A stretch of 64,000 nt of DNA, taken from NCBI RefSeq assembly GCF_018687495.1, contig NZ_CP061293.1, forward strand, positions 1,302,001 to 1,366,000, given 5' to 3'. Below are positions 45,952-56,943 of this stretch, piece by piece. The stretch comes from Polynucleobacter sp. MWH-Svant-W18. GTDB taxonomy: Bacteria; Pseudomonadota; Gammaproteobacteria; Burkholderiales; Burkholderiaceae. Within the stretch, counting starts at the first letter, position 1. Each line of letters starts with the position of its first letter. The notes below the pieces were generated by a model. That model ran no database searches. It was not told the origin of the DNA and saw nothing but the letters and a program-made list of their open reading frames with translations. The translations under genes and the position numbers were made by a program.

Positions 45952-48384
45952 CTAAGCTTTTCGTAAGCGCCAGGCATTCAGTGTGACCGCAAGCGAAGAA
46001 AGCGACATCCCAATGCCAGCGATCCAAGGATTCACTAAGCCCATCATTGCCGCAGGAATGGCTAGCAAGTTATAAATCAAGGCCCACAGCAAATTCTCTT
46101 TTATGATTAATTGCGTCTTGTCAGCTAATCGCAAAGTTTTTCCTAATGCCTCTAAAGATACAGCCGTCAAAATTGCATCTGCGCCAGCAGCAGCTAAAGG
46201 AGCCCCAGCTCCAACCGCAATCGAAATATCCGCACGGGCTAACAAAGGCGCATCGTTTACCCCATCGCCAATCGCCCAAACAAAGCGCCCCTGATTTTGC
46301 AAACGCTCAATGTACGCATATTTATCTTCAGGGGTACAGCCGCCCTGAAAACTCTCAATACCTACTTGATGTGCCCACCACGCAACGGTTGCAGGGTCAT
46401 CCCCCGACACTAAATGCACAGCAATATTTCTGGATCGAACCGTTTCGAGAAATTGCTCCAGCCCTGGTCTAGGAGTGTCTAAAAATATGAAGCTCGCGAC
46501 CAAGCCTTGAGCATCACGTAAATGCACCTGACCAAACTGCCCTGCTCGCCCATCCTGTTCCACTCCAAGCCAGGCAGCACTGCCTAAACAATAATCTCCC
46601 GAACTCAAGCCTTTACCCAATTGATTGATTACTGGCTCAGAGAGGATGGGAAGCGCTAAGTCTTCTAGTTCAGCAGCCCGCAGTAAAGAGAGTGCTAAGG
46701 GATGTCGTTGGCCAGCCTCTAATGCTGCGGCTAGTGCCAGTGCATCTTCGCGGCGATAGTCGGACCGCAAATGCATCATTTCTTTTAGTACCGGCTCACC
46801 CATGGTTAAGGTGCCCGTCTTATCTAGCACAAGATCCGTTGCTTTTACTAAACCTTCCATCACATGACTGCGCACAATCAATAAACCCAACTTGGTAACA
46901 GCCCCTTGAGCTGCAGCCATCGCAGTAGGTACCGCGAGGGATAGTGCACAAGGACAACTTGCTACTAAGACAGATACCAGCACCGTCCATGCTCGACTAG
47001 GATCGAAATAAAACCAAATCGCTGAGGAAACAAATGCACTGAGCAATAAGAAAGCCACAAAGTATCCAGCCCACTTTTCAGCAAGACTCACCATCACCGG
47101 CTTGGCTAAGAGGGCTTGATCTAATAATGAAGCAATCCCTGCAATACGAGTAGATTGCCCCACCGCCTCTATTCTCATGAAGAGTGGGTTGAGAATATTA
47201 TGCGTGCCCGCATAAACACGATCACCAATCTTTTTCTCAATCGGTTTTGATTCTCCAGTGAGTAGAGATTCATCAAGCGTACTGGGATTTTCGATCAAGA
47301 CACCATCTGCTGGAACCACTTCACCAGGAGAAACGCGCAATACTTCTCCTAGATTGCAATTGACTACTGGCACCACCTGAACATCTTGCGAGCTTGGATA
47401 ATTGAGAATGCGTTCGCAAGTCGCAGGCAATTGCTTTGCTAGGGCCTCGGCTCCACCCTGAGCATCTTGTCTTGCTAAGAGCTCAACATATCTAGCGGCC
47501 AAGATAAAGGCCACAAACATGGTGATCGAATCAAAATAACTCTGCCCAGATCCTCTGATCAAATTGATCGTGCCCGCAATAAATGCCAAGGCTAGCGCAA
47601 TGGCAATCGGAACATCCATGCCCAGCATATGTGTTTTTTTGAATGACTCCAGGCTACGCCAAGCCGCTTGAAATATCGGCCCAGCGGAATAAACCATGAC
47701 TGGGACAGTTAATGCCCAGCTTGTCCAACCCAAAAGCAAATCAAACTCTGGAGTAATGTCTGCCCCCACATAGGTAGGCCATGCATACATCATGACTTGC
47801 ATCATCCCCAACATGGCAACACCTAGTCGAGTGAGCAGTTGTCTTCTTTCTTTTTTAGCCCTATCAGCAGATAAAGAAGGCTCAAAAGGCCATGCCTCAT
47901 ATCCGATACGCTCGATTTCAAAAAGCAATCTTGCTAAGCTTGTTGTATCGGGCGAGAATCGGACCATCACTTTTTGTGTGACGTAATGGATTTGCACATC
48001 TTGGACACCATCAATTCTTCGCAAGTGTTGCTCACATAACCAGACACATGCTGCACAGCGGATTTTTTCTAAGCGCAGAGTCGTTTCAAGGTCACCATGT
48101 TCACCATGAGGTCTTGTAAACCGCCCCAATAAAGAGGGGTCATCGTAGGGCTTCAGCTTTTCTGGAATGTCATTACGAGCAAGATACTCGGCAGGTTTCT
48201 CGCTGGATTGGACACGTCGCGCATAGAAGACTTCCAAACCTTCACCATGAATTGTTTGGGCAATAGCCATGCATCCTGAGCAACAAAATGCTCGGACAAT
48301 CCCACCCAATTCTGCCTCAATGAGGTCGCTAGGCAAAATTGGACTGGAGCAGTGATAGCAGCTTAGGGCAGCGCGCTTATTCAT
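45952..48384 (-). CDS. ccoI: Copper-transporting P-type ATPase for cbb3 assembly
   Basis: 810 residues from the ATG at 48384 (a longer frame starts at 48423 with no SD). An N-terminal Cys-rich part (CYHCSSPIL, CCSGCMAIAQ) and an HMA-like domain with RCAACVWLC, then the copper motif SCPCALSL and the phosphorylation site DKTGTLT. It moves copper to the periplasm for CcoN. Overlap-free with ccoS, 9 bases apart. Confidence 0.95.
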   Translation of the reverse strand: MNKRAALSCYHCSSPILPSDLIEAELGGIVRAFCCSGCMAIAQTIHGEGLEVFYARRVQSSEKPAEYLARNDIPEKLKPYDDPSLLGRFTRPHGEHGDLETTLRLEKIRCAACVWLCEQHLRRIDGVQDVQIHYVTQKVMVRFSPDTTSLARLLFEIERIGYEAWPFEPSLSADRAKKERRQLLTRLGVAMLGMMQVMMYAWPTYVGADITPEFDLLLGWTSWALTVPVMVYSAGPIFQAAWRSLESFKKTHMLGMDVPIAIALALAFIAGTINLIRGSGQSYFDSITMFVAFILAARYVELLARQDAQGGAEALAKQLPATCERILNYPSSQDVQVVPVVNCNLGEVLRVSPGEVVPADGVLIENPSTLDESLLTGESKPIEKKIGDRVYAGTHNILNPLFMRIEAVGQSTRIAGIASLLDQALLAKPVMVSLAEKWAGYFVAFLLLSAFVSSAIWFYFDPSRAWTVLVSVLVASCPCALSLAVPTAMAAAQGAVTKLGLLIVRSHVMEGLVKATDLVLDKTGTLTMGEPVLKEMMHLRSDYRREDALALAAALEAGQRHPLALSLLRAAELEDLALPILSEPVINQLGKGLSSGDYCLGSAAWLGVEQDGRAGQFGQVHLRDAQGLVASFIFLDTPRPGLEQFLETVRSRNIAVHLVSGDDPATVAWWAHQVGIESFQGGCTPEDKYAYIERLQNQGRFVWAIGDGVNDAPLLARADISIAVGAGAPLAAAGADAILTAVSLEALGKTLRLADKTQLIIKENLLWALIYNLLAIPAAMMGLVNPWIAGIGMSLSSLAVTLNAWRLRKA

Positions 48385-48485
48385 AAAATATTGATGGAGC
48401 AAATTTACTCTACTGCAATACACACTCTAAGAGACTATGTGCAGGGAACGTGAGCCCATTCTACTCGCCCTAATAAGATGGACTT

Positions 48486-49244
48486 TTATTGCTGTGATCG
48501 ATTGGGCGCATCCTGAAAGCCATTGGATCTAAAAGTGAGAACCAAGGTATCGCGATAGCCATAATTTCCAAGCGGCTGAATAGGGGTAGATTCATGAATC
48601 ATGCGCTCATCATTCATGAGGAGTAGTGACCAAGGCTGGGCCAATGTAAAGCGTAAACCCGCAGAACCCTGAGCATCAAATATTCTGGTTTCCCCACCCT
48701 TGATGCCAACTCTATTTAATAAAAAGACTGCTACAAAATCAACGCCATCACGATGAGCGCCTTCTGGGGTTGGTCTTCCGATGCCATCAGCGGTATCAAT
48801 CCGAAATTGATGCGCCTCTACAAACCAAGTATTCACAGGTTTTAAGCTATTAAGCACATGTGCGAGACCAATTAGTAAGGCTTGCCATGTGGAATGATTA
48901 GCCAATTGGGTTTGTATAGGCTCAAACCAACGCTCAATCCCGCCATGCAATGCGTTGTAATCCACCGACTGCCAATGTGCACGATGTGGCACTAAATTGA
49001 GGTGATCCCCTTTAATCTCATAGCTTGCATGACGGCGGAAGCGATAACGACCGCCATCCTTAAGATAGGGATCACGAGGTAAGCCTTCCCAGAATGCGCT
49101 CAAACTCTGTAGATCAGATAAAGCAAGGTCACCTAGCTCAGCCACGGTTTCTGCAGAAGCAACAACATAGCCATCAGTTCGTAAAGCATCGACCAGCTGT
49201 TTAGCAGGAGTCAGTATTGGCGTTAAGGGGGTAGTGGTCATCAA
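48486..49244 (-). CDS. 2-oxoglutarate/Fe(II)-dependent dioxygenase family protein
   Basis: 252 residues. EGAHRDGVDFVAVFLLNR carries the H-x-D iron ligands and HESTPIQPLG the second histidine, with an arginine in YRDTLVLTFR to bind 2-oxoglutarate. This matches the family that includes amino-acid hydroxylases such as isoleucine 4-hydroxylase and BsmA; the substrate is unknown. It is 21 bases from the TAXI protein gene on the same strand. The first ATG codons at 49244 and 49241 are adjacent. Confidence 0.8.
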   Translation of the reverse strand: MMTTTPLTPILTPAKQLVDALRTDGYVVASAETVAELGDLALSDLQSLSAFWEGLPRDPYLKDGGRYRFRRHASYEIKGDHLNLVPHRAHWQSVDYNALHGGIERWFEPIQTQLANHSTWQALLIGLAHVLNSLKPVNTWFVEAHQFRIDTADGIGRPTPEGAHRDGVDFVAVFLLNRVGIKGGETRIFDAQGSAGLRFTLAQPWSLLLMNDERMIHESTPIQPLGNYGYRDTLVLTFRSNGFQDAPNRSQQ

Positions 49245-49265
49245 TAGATTTTAGGGCAAGACACC

Positions 49266-50567
49266 TTAGCTTGCAGCGTGTAAGCGATTACGCACCTGCT
49301 CAATATGCCCTTTGAGATCATAAAAATCTTTTGCGGAGAATGCTGAAATTTTCATCTGCATAACACGACGCTCTATCAATGCCAACTCTTCTAAGTGCTT
49401 CTGAAGTAACTCCCTCTTCGATGCATTTTTTTCAATCGTATTCAACTCAGCGTAAATGCCTGCAAGTTTCAGACGTAGCAAGAAATTATTCGCCGAAGAG
49501 ATATAAGTAAATAGTGGAATAAAGATCACTAGCAACGGAATCACAATCTTGACAAAGCGCCCTACCCAAACTGCGGTCCAAAAGGGTAAATGCCGATGCA
49601 GAAAAGATGGTCCATCTTTTAGATAAATTTCTGCATCTTCATGAAGCGGAAAATCAAGGCCCGTCGCAGAAGGAAATTCGCCTAACTTTTGCAAGTGGCT
49701 ATATGCAGGCAAGATGTCGTAGGTGGCTCCAAGCACCAAAGACAATAGAGCAGGACTTACATCTTGCTTGCTAACAAGAGTTGCTGTTGCAGACAGCACT
49801 TGAATATCTTTTTTTGGGACGTCATTAGCAATACTCAACAAACCTCTGGGAACATTGACTTTAGTTAGATAAGGCAGATTACGCACATATGCATCGCCTT
49901 GATCGAAATTCATGAGGAGAATGCCCGGTATGTTGTAAAACTTTTTTAAAATTGGAGATTCTGCTGCCACAACCGTAAAGGCAACATCTATTTCCCCATT
50001 GCTTAATTTTGCTACTGCCTCATCTGGTGTTAAATGCTCTGCTCTAATCTCGCTTTCCTGAATTTCACTGAGCTTTAGCAAGGCATCACTTAAGACTGCA
50101 GTACCGCTGCCTTGATTACCAACAGATACTCTCTTGCCTTTGATTTGACTTAAGACCCGCAATTCGCCACCATCAGCTTTAAATGCTGCCGGGCGATACC
50201 AAACCCAAACGGGCTCATAAAACATCCCGCCAATAGAAACGAGGTTGGGATATTTCTCAAGCTCAGCCACTCCGCCCTGGACCATTGCAAAATCGACATC
50301 AGATTTTGGGTTGCTTAGTAAACGTAAGTTATCTACTGTGCCGCCACTTTCCAGCACCTCTAACGTAACACCCTCCTTAGCAAGCTCGCGCTTGAGACGC
50401 TCTCCAAATTGGTAGTACAAGCCTTGAGGAAGGCCCGTAGCCATTTTGATCGCCTTTGGAGGTGGAGGCGTGAGAATCCATAAAACCCCAAAAATGAATG
50501 CGACAAGTAGCACAAAAGCCAAGAGGATTGCTTGGGGGTTATAAAGATGATTTTTGAGGGATTTCAT
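49266..50567 (-). CDS. TAXI-family TRAP-type solute-binding protein with C-terminal membrane segment
   Basis: 433 residues from the ATG at 50567 (MKSLKNHLYNP); the frame extends to 50636 without an SD. An N-terminal helix anchors a solute-binding domain (KMATGLPQGLYYQFGERLKRELA, VSVGNQGSGTAVLSDALL). A second helix near 340-365 and a cytoplasmic coiled-coil tail of about 60 residues follow. This fused form differs from a free periplasmic receptor. No TRAP membrane genes are nearby. Confidence 0.82.
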   Translation of the reverse strand: MKSLKNHLYNPQAILLAFVLLVAFIFGVLWILTPPPPKAIKMATGLPQGLYYQFGERLKRELAKEGVTLEVLESGGTVDNLRLLSNPKSDVDFAMVQGGVAELEKYPNLVSIGGMFYEPVWVWYRPAAFKADGGELRVLSQIKGKRVSVGNQGSGTAVLSDALLKLSEIQESEIRAEHLTPDEAVAKLSNGEIDVAFTVVAAESPILKKFYNIPGILLMNFDQGDAYVRNLPYLTKVNVPRGLLSIANDVPKKDIQVLSATATLVSKQDVSPALLSLVLGATYDILPAYSHLQKLGEFPSATGLDFPLHEDAEIYLKDGPSFLHRHLPFWTAVWVGRFVKIVIPLLVIFIPLFTYISSANNFLLRLKLAGIYAELNTIEKNASKRELLQKHLEELALIERRVMQMKISAFSAKDFYDLKGHIEQVRNRLHAAS

Positions 50568-50680
50568 AAAATTCTCTTTTGTTTTTTGCATTATGCCCTG
50601 AGCCCAATAATAGGCAAAAGAATTAAATGTGCCCAATAAATCAGGATAAGATGAGCCTTTTCTAGCTACATTTATTCAAT

Positions 50681-51448
50681 ATGAATATGGACTCAAAGCA
50701 CAATAAAGTGGCCCTGGTTACTGGAGCAGGAACTGGGATTGGCAAAGCTGCTGCCAAATCATTACTCAAAGCTGGCTTTCGAGTCGTCCTCACCGGCCGT
50801 AACTTGGAGCGCCTAGAAAAAGCGATTATTGATATTGGTGGAGATCAAGCAAGCTGTCTAGCAGTTGCATGTGATGTGGGCAAGCCTAGCGACGTAAAAA
50901 AACTATTCGCCGCACTGCAAGAAAAATTTTCACGTATTGACGTGCTATTTAATAATGCCGGCATAGGGGCCCCCGCCATTCCAATGGAAGACCTTTCATA
51001 TGAACAGTGGATGAATGTGGTCAATGCCAATCTTAGTGGTGCATTTCTATGTTCGCAAGAAGCCATTCGGATGATGAAAGCACAATCCCCTCAAGGGGGT
51101 CGCATTATCAATAATGGTTCTATCTCAGCATATGCTCCAAGACCGATGTCAGCGCCATATACCGCGACTAAACATGCTATTAGCGGTCTTACTAAATCCA
51201 TCGCACTAGATGGGCGCCAATTCAATATTGCTTGCGGACAAATTGATATCGGTAATGCTGCAACAGAGATGACAGAGCCAATGGCTGCCGGCATTATGCA
51301 GGCCGATCAATCCATCAAGGTAGAGCCGCGTATGAATGTTGAGCACGTAGGAGAGGCTGTGCTGCAAATGGCCCAACTTCCCTTAGAGAGCAACATTCTT
51401 TCGATGACCATCATGGCCACGAATATGCCTTTTGTCGGCAGAGGTTAA
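50681..51448 (+). CDS. SDR family oxidoreductase
   Basis: 255 residues, a classical [15 protein letters not shown] (about 13-24) for cofactor, NNAG near 90, catalytic serine in NNGSISAY and Y-x3-K in YTATKHA. The substrate is not known. An adjacent ATG at 50687 is possible. Divergent from the TAXI gene and convergent with ccmI. Confidence 0.88.
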   Translation: MNMDSKHNKVALVTGAGTGIGKAAAKSLLKAGFRVVLTGRNLERLEKAIIDIGGDQASCLAVACDVGKPSDVKKLFAALQEKFSRIDVLFNNAGIGAPAIPMEDLSYEQWMNVVNANLSGAFLCSQEAIRMMKAQSPQGGRIINNGSISAYAPRPMSAPYTATKHAISGLTKSIALDGRQFNIACGQIDIGNAATEMTEPMAAGIMQADQSIKVEPRMNVEHVGEAVLQMAQLPLESNILSMTIMATNMPFVGRG

Positions 51449-51450
51449 GC

Positions 51451-52641
51451 TTAAGGACGAACTTGATTTACTACAAGCTGGACATTGCTTGCGCCAACCT
51501 TAACAGTTTGTACAGCAGAGATTAAGTCTCCGGCTTCTTGTTTTGCCATTCCTGTCTTGGAGACCCTGACTTCAATAGTCACCTCAGATTGTTTTGAGAG
51601 CGGGTCACTTGGATTCATCGCCAAAGCATCGTTCATTACAAAGTTCATTGGAAATTCTGTAGCAGGCATCCTCAGAACGGCCACAGGCATGCGCTCACCA
51701 GGCTTGCGAGCAATCACCATTACGACAGCGCCGGGCTGTACTTTAGATATTAATTCTGCTGATAGTGCAATCTTGCCACTGATACTCTTAACTGCAACTG
51801 CCGCAGGGGATTTTGCAGAAAGACTGCCTTTGCTGCGCGCATCTGCAATCGAACCCTCAATTGAACGAGCTTCTTCAGTTCCCGGAGGTATTTGTTGCGC
51901 CAGCTTTTCCCAAGTCTGGACAGCAGCCCGATAATTTCCTGATGTATAGGAAGCCGTTCCTGAAAGCCAGAGAGCCATCATATTATTCGGATCCAATTTC
52001 AGTGCTTGCTGAATCAGTTGCAAGGGCTTACCAGCAAAATTTCCATTGGCTTTTACTGCCAGCGCATCTGCATAGTCAGCCAAAAGCTGAGGATCGGAAT
52101 CAATAAAACTACCTGCATGTTCATAGGCTTTAATGGCATCATCATTGCGACCCAAAATCTTGTATGAGCGCGCTAACATCGCCCAGCCTTTTAGGTTTGT
52201 TGGGTCTTTTTCCATCTTGGCAGCGAATTCCGAGACCATTTTCTCAACACCCTCACGAGTCATGGGTTGCGCTGCTTTCATTTCGGCAACTTGGCTAGCA
52301 TCTCCAAGAGAAAGATAAAGACCGGAAGACAGTAAAACAACAAAGATACACAGTCCTATGACAGTCTTTTTACCTGAACCCATTACGGCTTGGTCGTCTG
52401 CTTCATGGGTATCCTGAAAGAGGCGTTGACGCATTTCAGCATGGGCGATTTCATAATCAGCCGCCGTTAAATTACCAGCACTGCGCTCTGCTTCTAATTT
52501 ATCAAGTTCCTCGCGATATATAGCAGCATTCATTTGACGGCGGGAGGTGCCTGGAAACTTGGATGGAAAAATAAAAGGGCGCAAAAGCAACACCAGCACC
52601 AAGATCAACAACAGAAAAGCAGAGCTTAAAAAAATGATCAT
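51451..52641 (-). CDS. ccmI: Cytochrome c maturation protein CcmI
   Basis: 396 residues. Two N-terminal helices flank a leucine-zipper-like loop, then a TPR domain (about 130-260) and a C-terminal domain of the CycH type. It presents apocytochrome to the CcmF/H haem ligation complex. The start overlaps the ccmH stop as TAATG. Confidence 0.92.
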   Translation of the reverse strand: MIIFLSSAFLLLILVLVLLLRPFIFPSKFPGTSRRQMNAAIYREELDKLEAERSAGNLTAADYEIAHAEMRQRLFQDTHEADDQAVMGSGKKTVIGLCIFVVLLSSGLYLSLGDASQVAEMKAAQPMTREGVEKMVSEFAAKMEKDPTNLKGWAMLARSYKILGRNDDAIKAYEHAGSFIDSDPQLLADYADALAVKANGNFAGKPLQLIQQALKLDPNNMMALWLSGTASYTSGNYRAAVQTWEKLAQQIPPGTEEARSIEGSIADARSKGSLSAKSPAAVAVKSISGKIALSAELISKVQPGAVVMVIARKPGERMPVAVLRMPATEFPMNFVMNDALAMNPSDPLSKQSEVTIEVRVSKTGMAKQEAGDLISAVQTVKVGASNVQLVVNQVRP

Positions 52642-53117
52642 TAGATACCCTTTTCACCCTGACGATCACTCTTCAGGAGGTCATCTAAGCGTCGATTGTC
52701 TTCGTCTGACAAGGCGATATTGTTTGCAGAAGCATTCCTGCGGCGCAGATAAGTAAATAATCCTGCGACTCCAATTAAAAGAATGATGAATGGGCCTAGC
52801 CACAGCAGCCAAGTAATAGGCTTTACTGGTGGTCGATATAGAACAAAATCCCCATAGCGTTCAACCATAAAATTTCTGATCTGCTCGTCGCTCTTGCCCT
52901 CTTTAATCAGAACTCGAATCTGCTCACGTAAATCATTAGCCAAGTCTGAGCGAGATCCTGCCAAAGATTCATTCTGACAAACTAAGCAACGCATTTCTTC
53001 AGAAATGCTAATTAGGCGTTGCTCTGTTACGGGATCATCCACCAAAGGAGCGGCATCTTTTGCTTGGGATATGCCAATACTCAAAAGGCAAAGAGCAATC
53101 AAGAAAATCTGCTTCAT
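52641..53117 (-). CDS. ccmH: Cytochrome c maturation thiol-reductase CcmH
   Basis: 158 residues. Signal peptide (about 1-19), CLVCQNESLAGSRSDLA with the redox CxxC (about 44-47), and one C-terminal helix. It reduces the CxxCH site of apocytochromes. It overlaps ccmG by 4 bases (ATGA). Confidence 0.94.
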   Translation of the reverse strand: MKQIFLIALCLLSIGISQAKDAAPLVDDPVTEQRLISISEEMRCLVCQNESLAGSRSDLANDLREQIRVLIKEGKSDEQIRNFMVERYGDFVLYRPPVKPITWLLWLGPFIILLIGVAGLFTYLRRRNASANNIALSDEDNRRLDDLLKSDRQGEKGI

Positions 53118-53644
53118 GATTTTTGCAGCTCCCTAATTAAGGGATACATTTTTTGATTGAGCAGTTCAATCGTTATTGGACCAATGTGTTTAAAGCGGAT
53201 AATTCCAGCCTTATCAATCACGTAGGTTTCAGGAACTCCGTACACACCATAATCAATTCCCACGCGACCATTGGCATCAAAAGCAGATAGCGTGTAGGGA
53301 TTGCCCTGCTTGGCCAACATTGCCAATGCATCCTCACGGCTATCTTTGTAATCTAAGCCAATCACTGGGGCAATGTGTGATTTGGCTAGCTCAACTAACA
53401 CGGGGTGCTCTTCGCGGCAGGCCACACACCAAGATGCCCAAACATTGAATATCCAGACCTGCCCTTGCATACTGGCAGGAGAGAAAGATTGATTGGGCTC
53501 TGAGAGTTGTGGAATATTAAAAGCCGGTGCAGCTTTATTAATGAGCGGTGATGGCACTTCATGAGGGTCACGATTCAAGCCAATAGCCAAAAAGACTACC
53601 AAGACAATAAAAAGCATCAAGGGAATTAAAAATTTGGCCTTCAT
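53114..53644 (-). CDS. ccmG: Cytochrome c biogenesis thioredoxin CcmG/DsbE
   Basis: 176 residues. An N-terminal helix anchors a periplasmic thioredoxin fold with WASWCVACREEHP and the cis-proline in YGVPETYV. It keeps CcmH or apocytochromes reduced. Overlaps ccmF by 4 bases. Confidence 0.94.
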   Translation of the reverse strand: MKAKFLIPLMLFIVLVVFLAIGLNRDPHEVPSPLINKAAPAFNIPQLSEPNQSFSPASMQGQVWIFNVWASWCVACREEHPVLVELAKSHIAPVIGLDYKDSREDALAMLAKQGNPYTLSAFDANGRVGIDYGVYGVPETYVIDKAGIIRFKHIGPITIELLNQKMYPLIRELQKS

Positions 53645-55557
53645 GATTGTCTTCTCAATTTCATCCGATAGCGTTTGTCAGACATTGCCAAGACACCACC
53701 CAAAGCCATCAATAAACAACCGCCCCAGATCCAATCTACAAAAGGCTTGTAATAGACCCGAACCGCCCAAGATTTATCGGCTAATTCTTCACCTAGTGAA
53801 ACATAAATGTCCCGAGTCAAGCCAGCATCAATTGCTGCTTCAGTCATTGGCATGGTAGATGAGAAATAACTACGCTTTTCTGGATAGAGTGTGGTTTCTA
53901 ATTTCCCATCCTTCATGAGCAAGAATGCGCCGCGCATCGCTTGATAATTTGGCCCCGGAACAGTGCTGACACCCTGCAGCTGGATTGTATAAGCACCAAC
54001 TGAAACTGTTTCACCCGCAGACATGCGCACATCTTTTTCTTCTTGATAAGCACCGACCATAGTGATACCAATCACGAATATGGCAATTCCAAGATGGGCA
54101 ACTTGCATACCCATAAATGAACGGGTAGGTTTACCAACCTTTGCTTGGCGAATAATTTGCAAACAACCTGAAGCAATCACCCAAAAAGCCAATAGGAAAC
54201 CAAGACCAGCTAACCAGGTGAAATCGCCCATGATCAACGGAATCGCAATGCCTGCAATGAGCGCTACTAAGCCGGCAATCCATAAACGCGTAATCACCGT
54301 CAATAAATCTGTTTTCTTCCAACTTGTCCAAGGACCAATACCCATCAATACCAGCAGAGGAATCATGATGGGAACAAACACGCTATTGAAGTACGGTGGC
54401 CCGACTGAAATCTTCCCCAGATGGAGAGCGTCAATCAACAAAGGATATAAAGTGCCAAGCAATACGGAGCCTGCAGACACTACCAAGAAAACATTCCCGA
54501 GAAGAATAAAAGTTTCCCTTGAGCTCGCACTAAATTGACTTCCTGATGAACTCTTCGGTGCACGTAATGCAAACAAGGTCAATGAAGATCCCACAACCAA
54601 TGCGAGGAAAATTAAGATGAAGATTCCGCGACGAGGATCAGTAGCAAAAGCATGCACAGAGGTGAGTACCCCTGAGCGCACTAAGAAAGTACCTAACAGG
54701 GAAAGCGAGAAGGCGATGATTGCAAGCAATACAGTCCAGCTTTTAAAACTGCCACGTTTTTCAGTCACCGCCAAGGAATGCAATAAAGCCGTACCTACTA
54801 ACCAAGGAATAAATGAGGCATTTTCTACCGGATCCCAAAACCACCAGCCACCCCACCCTAACTCGTAATAAGCCCACCAAGACCCCAGAGCAATACCTAA
54901 TGTGAGAAATACCCAGGCAGCAGTTGTCCATGGGCGAGACCAACGCGCCCAAGCAGCATCTAAACGGCCTGAGAGCAAAGAAGCAATTGCGAAAGCAAAG
55001 GCTACCGAGAAGCCAACATATCCCATATACAACATGGGTGGATGAAAAACCAGACCCGGATCTTGCAACAATGGATTTAGAGAGCGGCCATCCTGTGCTG
55101 CGGGCAATAGGCGTACAAAGGGATTTGATGTGGTTAATACAAAAAGTAAAAGTCCGCTAGTCACTAAACCCAAGACCCCTATTACTCGAGCAACCATAAA
55201 CTCATCAAGCTCTTGAGAAAGTTGGGCTACCAAAATCGTCCATGTGCTGAGTAGAAAAATCCAGAGGAGCAAAGAACCTTCATGGCCACCCCACACCGCA
55301 CCTAAGCGATAAACCACTGGTAACTGTGAATTCGAATGTTCGGCTACATACAGCACTGAAAAATCATTGACATAGAAGCTCCAAGCCAAGATTACAAATG
55401 CAATCGCCAGCAAAAGGAATACGGTTTGCGCTGCAGGTCTAGCCAGTATTAGCCACTCACGTCGACCTTGATGTGCACCTATCAGAGGCAATACACCTTG
55501 AATTAAAGCAACACACAATCCCAGAATTAATGCGTAATGCCCAATCTCCGGAATCAT
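53641..55557 (-). CDS. ccmF: Haem lyase subunit CcmF
   Basis: 638 residues with about 15 membrane helices. The tryptophan-rich [23 protein letters not shown] is the haem-handling signature, with conserved histidines in [12 protein letters not shown] and [13 protein letters not shown]. It transfers haem from CcmE to apocytochrome. Overlaps ccmE and ccmG by 4 bases each. Confidence 0.96.
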   Translation of the reverse strand: MIPEIGHYALILGLCVALIQGVLPLIGAHQGRREWLILARPAAQTVFLLLAIAFVILAWSFYVNDFSVLYVAEHSNSQLPVVYRLGAVWGGHEGSLLLWIFLLSTWTILVAQLSQELDEFMVARVIGVLGLVTSGLLLFVLTTSNPFVRLLPAAQDGRSLNPLLQDPGLVFHPPMLYMGYVGFSVAFAFAIASLLSGRLDAAWARWSRPWTTAAWVFLTLGIALGSWWAYYELGWGGWWFWDPVENASFIPWLVGTALLHSLAVTEKRGSFKSWTVLLAIIAFSLSLLGTFLVRSGVLTSVHAFATDPRRGIFILIFLALVVGSSLTLFALRAPKSSSGSQFSASSRETFILLGNVFLVVSAGSVLLGTLYPLLIDALHLGKISVGPPYFNSVFVPIMIPLLVLMGIGPWTSWKKTDLLTVITRLWIAGLVALIAGIAIPLIMGDFTWLAGLGFLLAFWVIASGCLQIIRQAKVGKPTRSFMGMQVAHLGIAIFVIGITMVGAYQEEKDVRMSAGETVSVGAYTIQLQGVSTVPGPNYQAMRGAFLLMKDGKLETTLYPEKRSYFSSTMPMTEAAIDAGLTRDIYVSLGEELADKSWAVRVYYKPFVDWIWGGCLLMALGGVLAMSDKRYRMKLRRQS

Positions 55558-55988
55558 GGTTTGCTTCCGTTTTTCTGTGCTTGCTCCAATGCATGCTTAG
55601 CTTCAGGAGGCATATAGTTTTCATCGTGCTTAGCAAGTACTTCACTCGCAACGAATTCGCCATTAGCATTCATACGACCCTGAACAACTGCACCCTTACC
55701 CTCCTTAAATAAATCAGGAAGAATTCCGGTATAGGAAACGGGAATATCCTTAACCAGATCTGTGATCACAAAATGGACTGTTAGGCCATCACGCTTAAGA
55801 GAGCCATCCTTCACTAAACCACCAATCCGAAATGCTTGGCCCTTTGGTGCATTACCAGTTGCAACTTCACTAGGCGTAACATACAAAGCGATATTGCTAT
55901 TGAGTGCATTCAAAATCAGAACTGCAGCCACCCCAATCACGGCTAGTGCTGCAAGAATCAATAATGCACGCTTATGTCTAGGTTTCAC
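55554..55988 (-). CDS. ccmE: Haem chaperone CcmE
   Basis: 144 residues. One N-terminal helix and an OB fold; [13 protein letters not shown] contains the histidine that binds haem covalently. It carries haem from CcmC to CcmF. Overlaps ccmD by 4 bases. Confidence 0.94.
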   Translation of the reverse strand: MKPRHKRALLILAALAVIGVAAVLILNALNSNIALYVTPSEVATGNAPKGQAFRIGGLVKDGSLKRDGLTVHFVITDLVKDIPVSYTGILPDLFKEGKGAVVQGRMNANGEFVASEVLAKHDENYMPPEAKHALEQAQKNGSKP

Positions 55989-56173
55989 TCAATATTCTCT
56001 TGATCAAACTGGTCCGCTAAAAGCTCTTGTTGGAGTCTACGCACAATCGCCCTGTAGCGTGCACGCACAAACAAAGGCTCCAAAATAAGAACTAGAACAC
56101 AAACACCAAAGCTACTCCACACATACAGTGCGTAGCCACCCATGGCAAAAAATTCGGCTGGGCTATTCCACAT
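55985..56173 (-). CDS. ccmD: Haem exporter subunit CcmD
   Basis: 62 residues. One helix ([23 protein letters not shown]) preceded by [13 protein letters not shown] and followed by a basic tail. It holds CcmE to the CcmABC complex. Start shares its first base with the ccmC stop region at 56173. Confidence 0.92.
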   Translation of the reverse strand: MWNSPAEFFAMGGYALYVWSSFGVCVLVLILEPLFVRARYRAIVRRLQQELLADQFDQENIE

Positions 56174-56943
56174 CAGCGCTTCACCTCACTCAATTGTCGC
56201 ACCCAATCAGTATGGGCTTCACGCTCCAAAATGATGGCTCTTACCCGCATTAAACCGACCGCAACGGTATACATCCAGAAACACAGTGCCATTAACAGCA
56301 TGCCCCACAACATTGTCTGAGCCATGGCTGGAGCCTTAGTTAAAGAAACCGAAGCACCTTGATGCAAAGTGTTCCACCACTTTACCGAGAAATAAATAAT
56401 GGGTACGTTCACCACCCCAACCAAAGCCAAAATCGCACCGGCTTTATCTGCTCTGCGAGGGTTCTCAATCGATGCTTGCAGAGCAATGAATCCCAAATAG
56501 AGGAATAACAAAATTAATTCTGAAGTCAGTCGTGCATCCCATACCCACCAAGCGCCCCACATTGGCTTGCCCCAGAATGCTCCAGTCCACAGAGAGAGGA
56601 ATGCCATCCATGCCCCTATGGGAGCTAAGGCTTGCGCCATCATGGCAGAGAGGCGCGTATTGAAGACCAAACCTAGACCAGCCCACGCTGCCATCACGAT
56701 ATAAATAAACATGGACATCCAAGAAGCAGGTACATGAATAAAAATAATCCGATAGCCTTGACCTTGGACCGCATCTACTGGTGCTACAAAAAAACTTACC
56801 CATAGGCCAGCTGCACCAAAGATCGCAGTCAGAACCCAAAAAATCGGGATGAGCTTTCCGGCAAGAGGATAAAAAGTGCTCGGGCTAGATAACTTAAACC
56901 AGTTAATCCAGCGATTATGAGAAAGGTGATTTACTTCATTCAT
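56173..56943 (-). CDS. ccmC: Haem-handling protein CcmC
   Basis: 256 residues from the ATG at 56943, which overlaps the ccmB stop (ATGA); a longer frame to 56979 would overlap more. Six helices and the haem motif WGAWWVWDARLTSELILL. It loads haem onto CcmE. The N-terminal 30 residues are hydrophilic. Confidence 0.94.
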   Translation of the reverse strand: MNEVNHLSHNRWINWFKLSSPSTFYPLAGKLIPIFWVLTAIFGAAGLWVSFFVAPVDAVQGQGYRIIFIHVPASWMSMFIYIVMAAWAGLGLVFNTRLSAMMAQALAPIGAWMAFLSLWTGAFWGKPMWGAWWVWDARLTSELILLFLYLGFIALQASIENPRRADKAGAILALVGVVNVPIIYFSVKWWNTLHQGASVSLTKAPAMAQTMLWGMLLMALCFWMYTVAVGLMRVRAIILEREAHTDWVRQLSEVKR

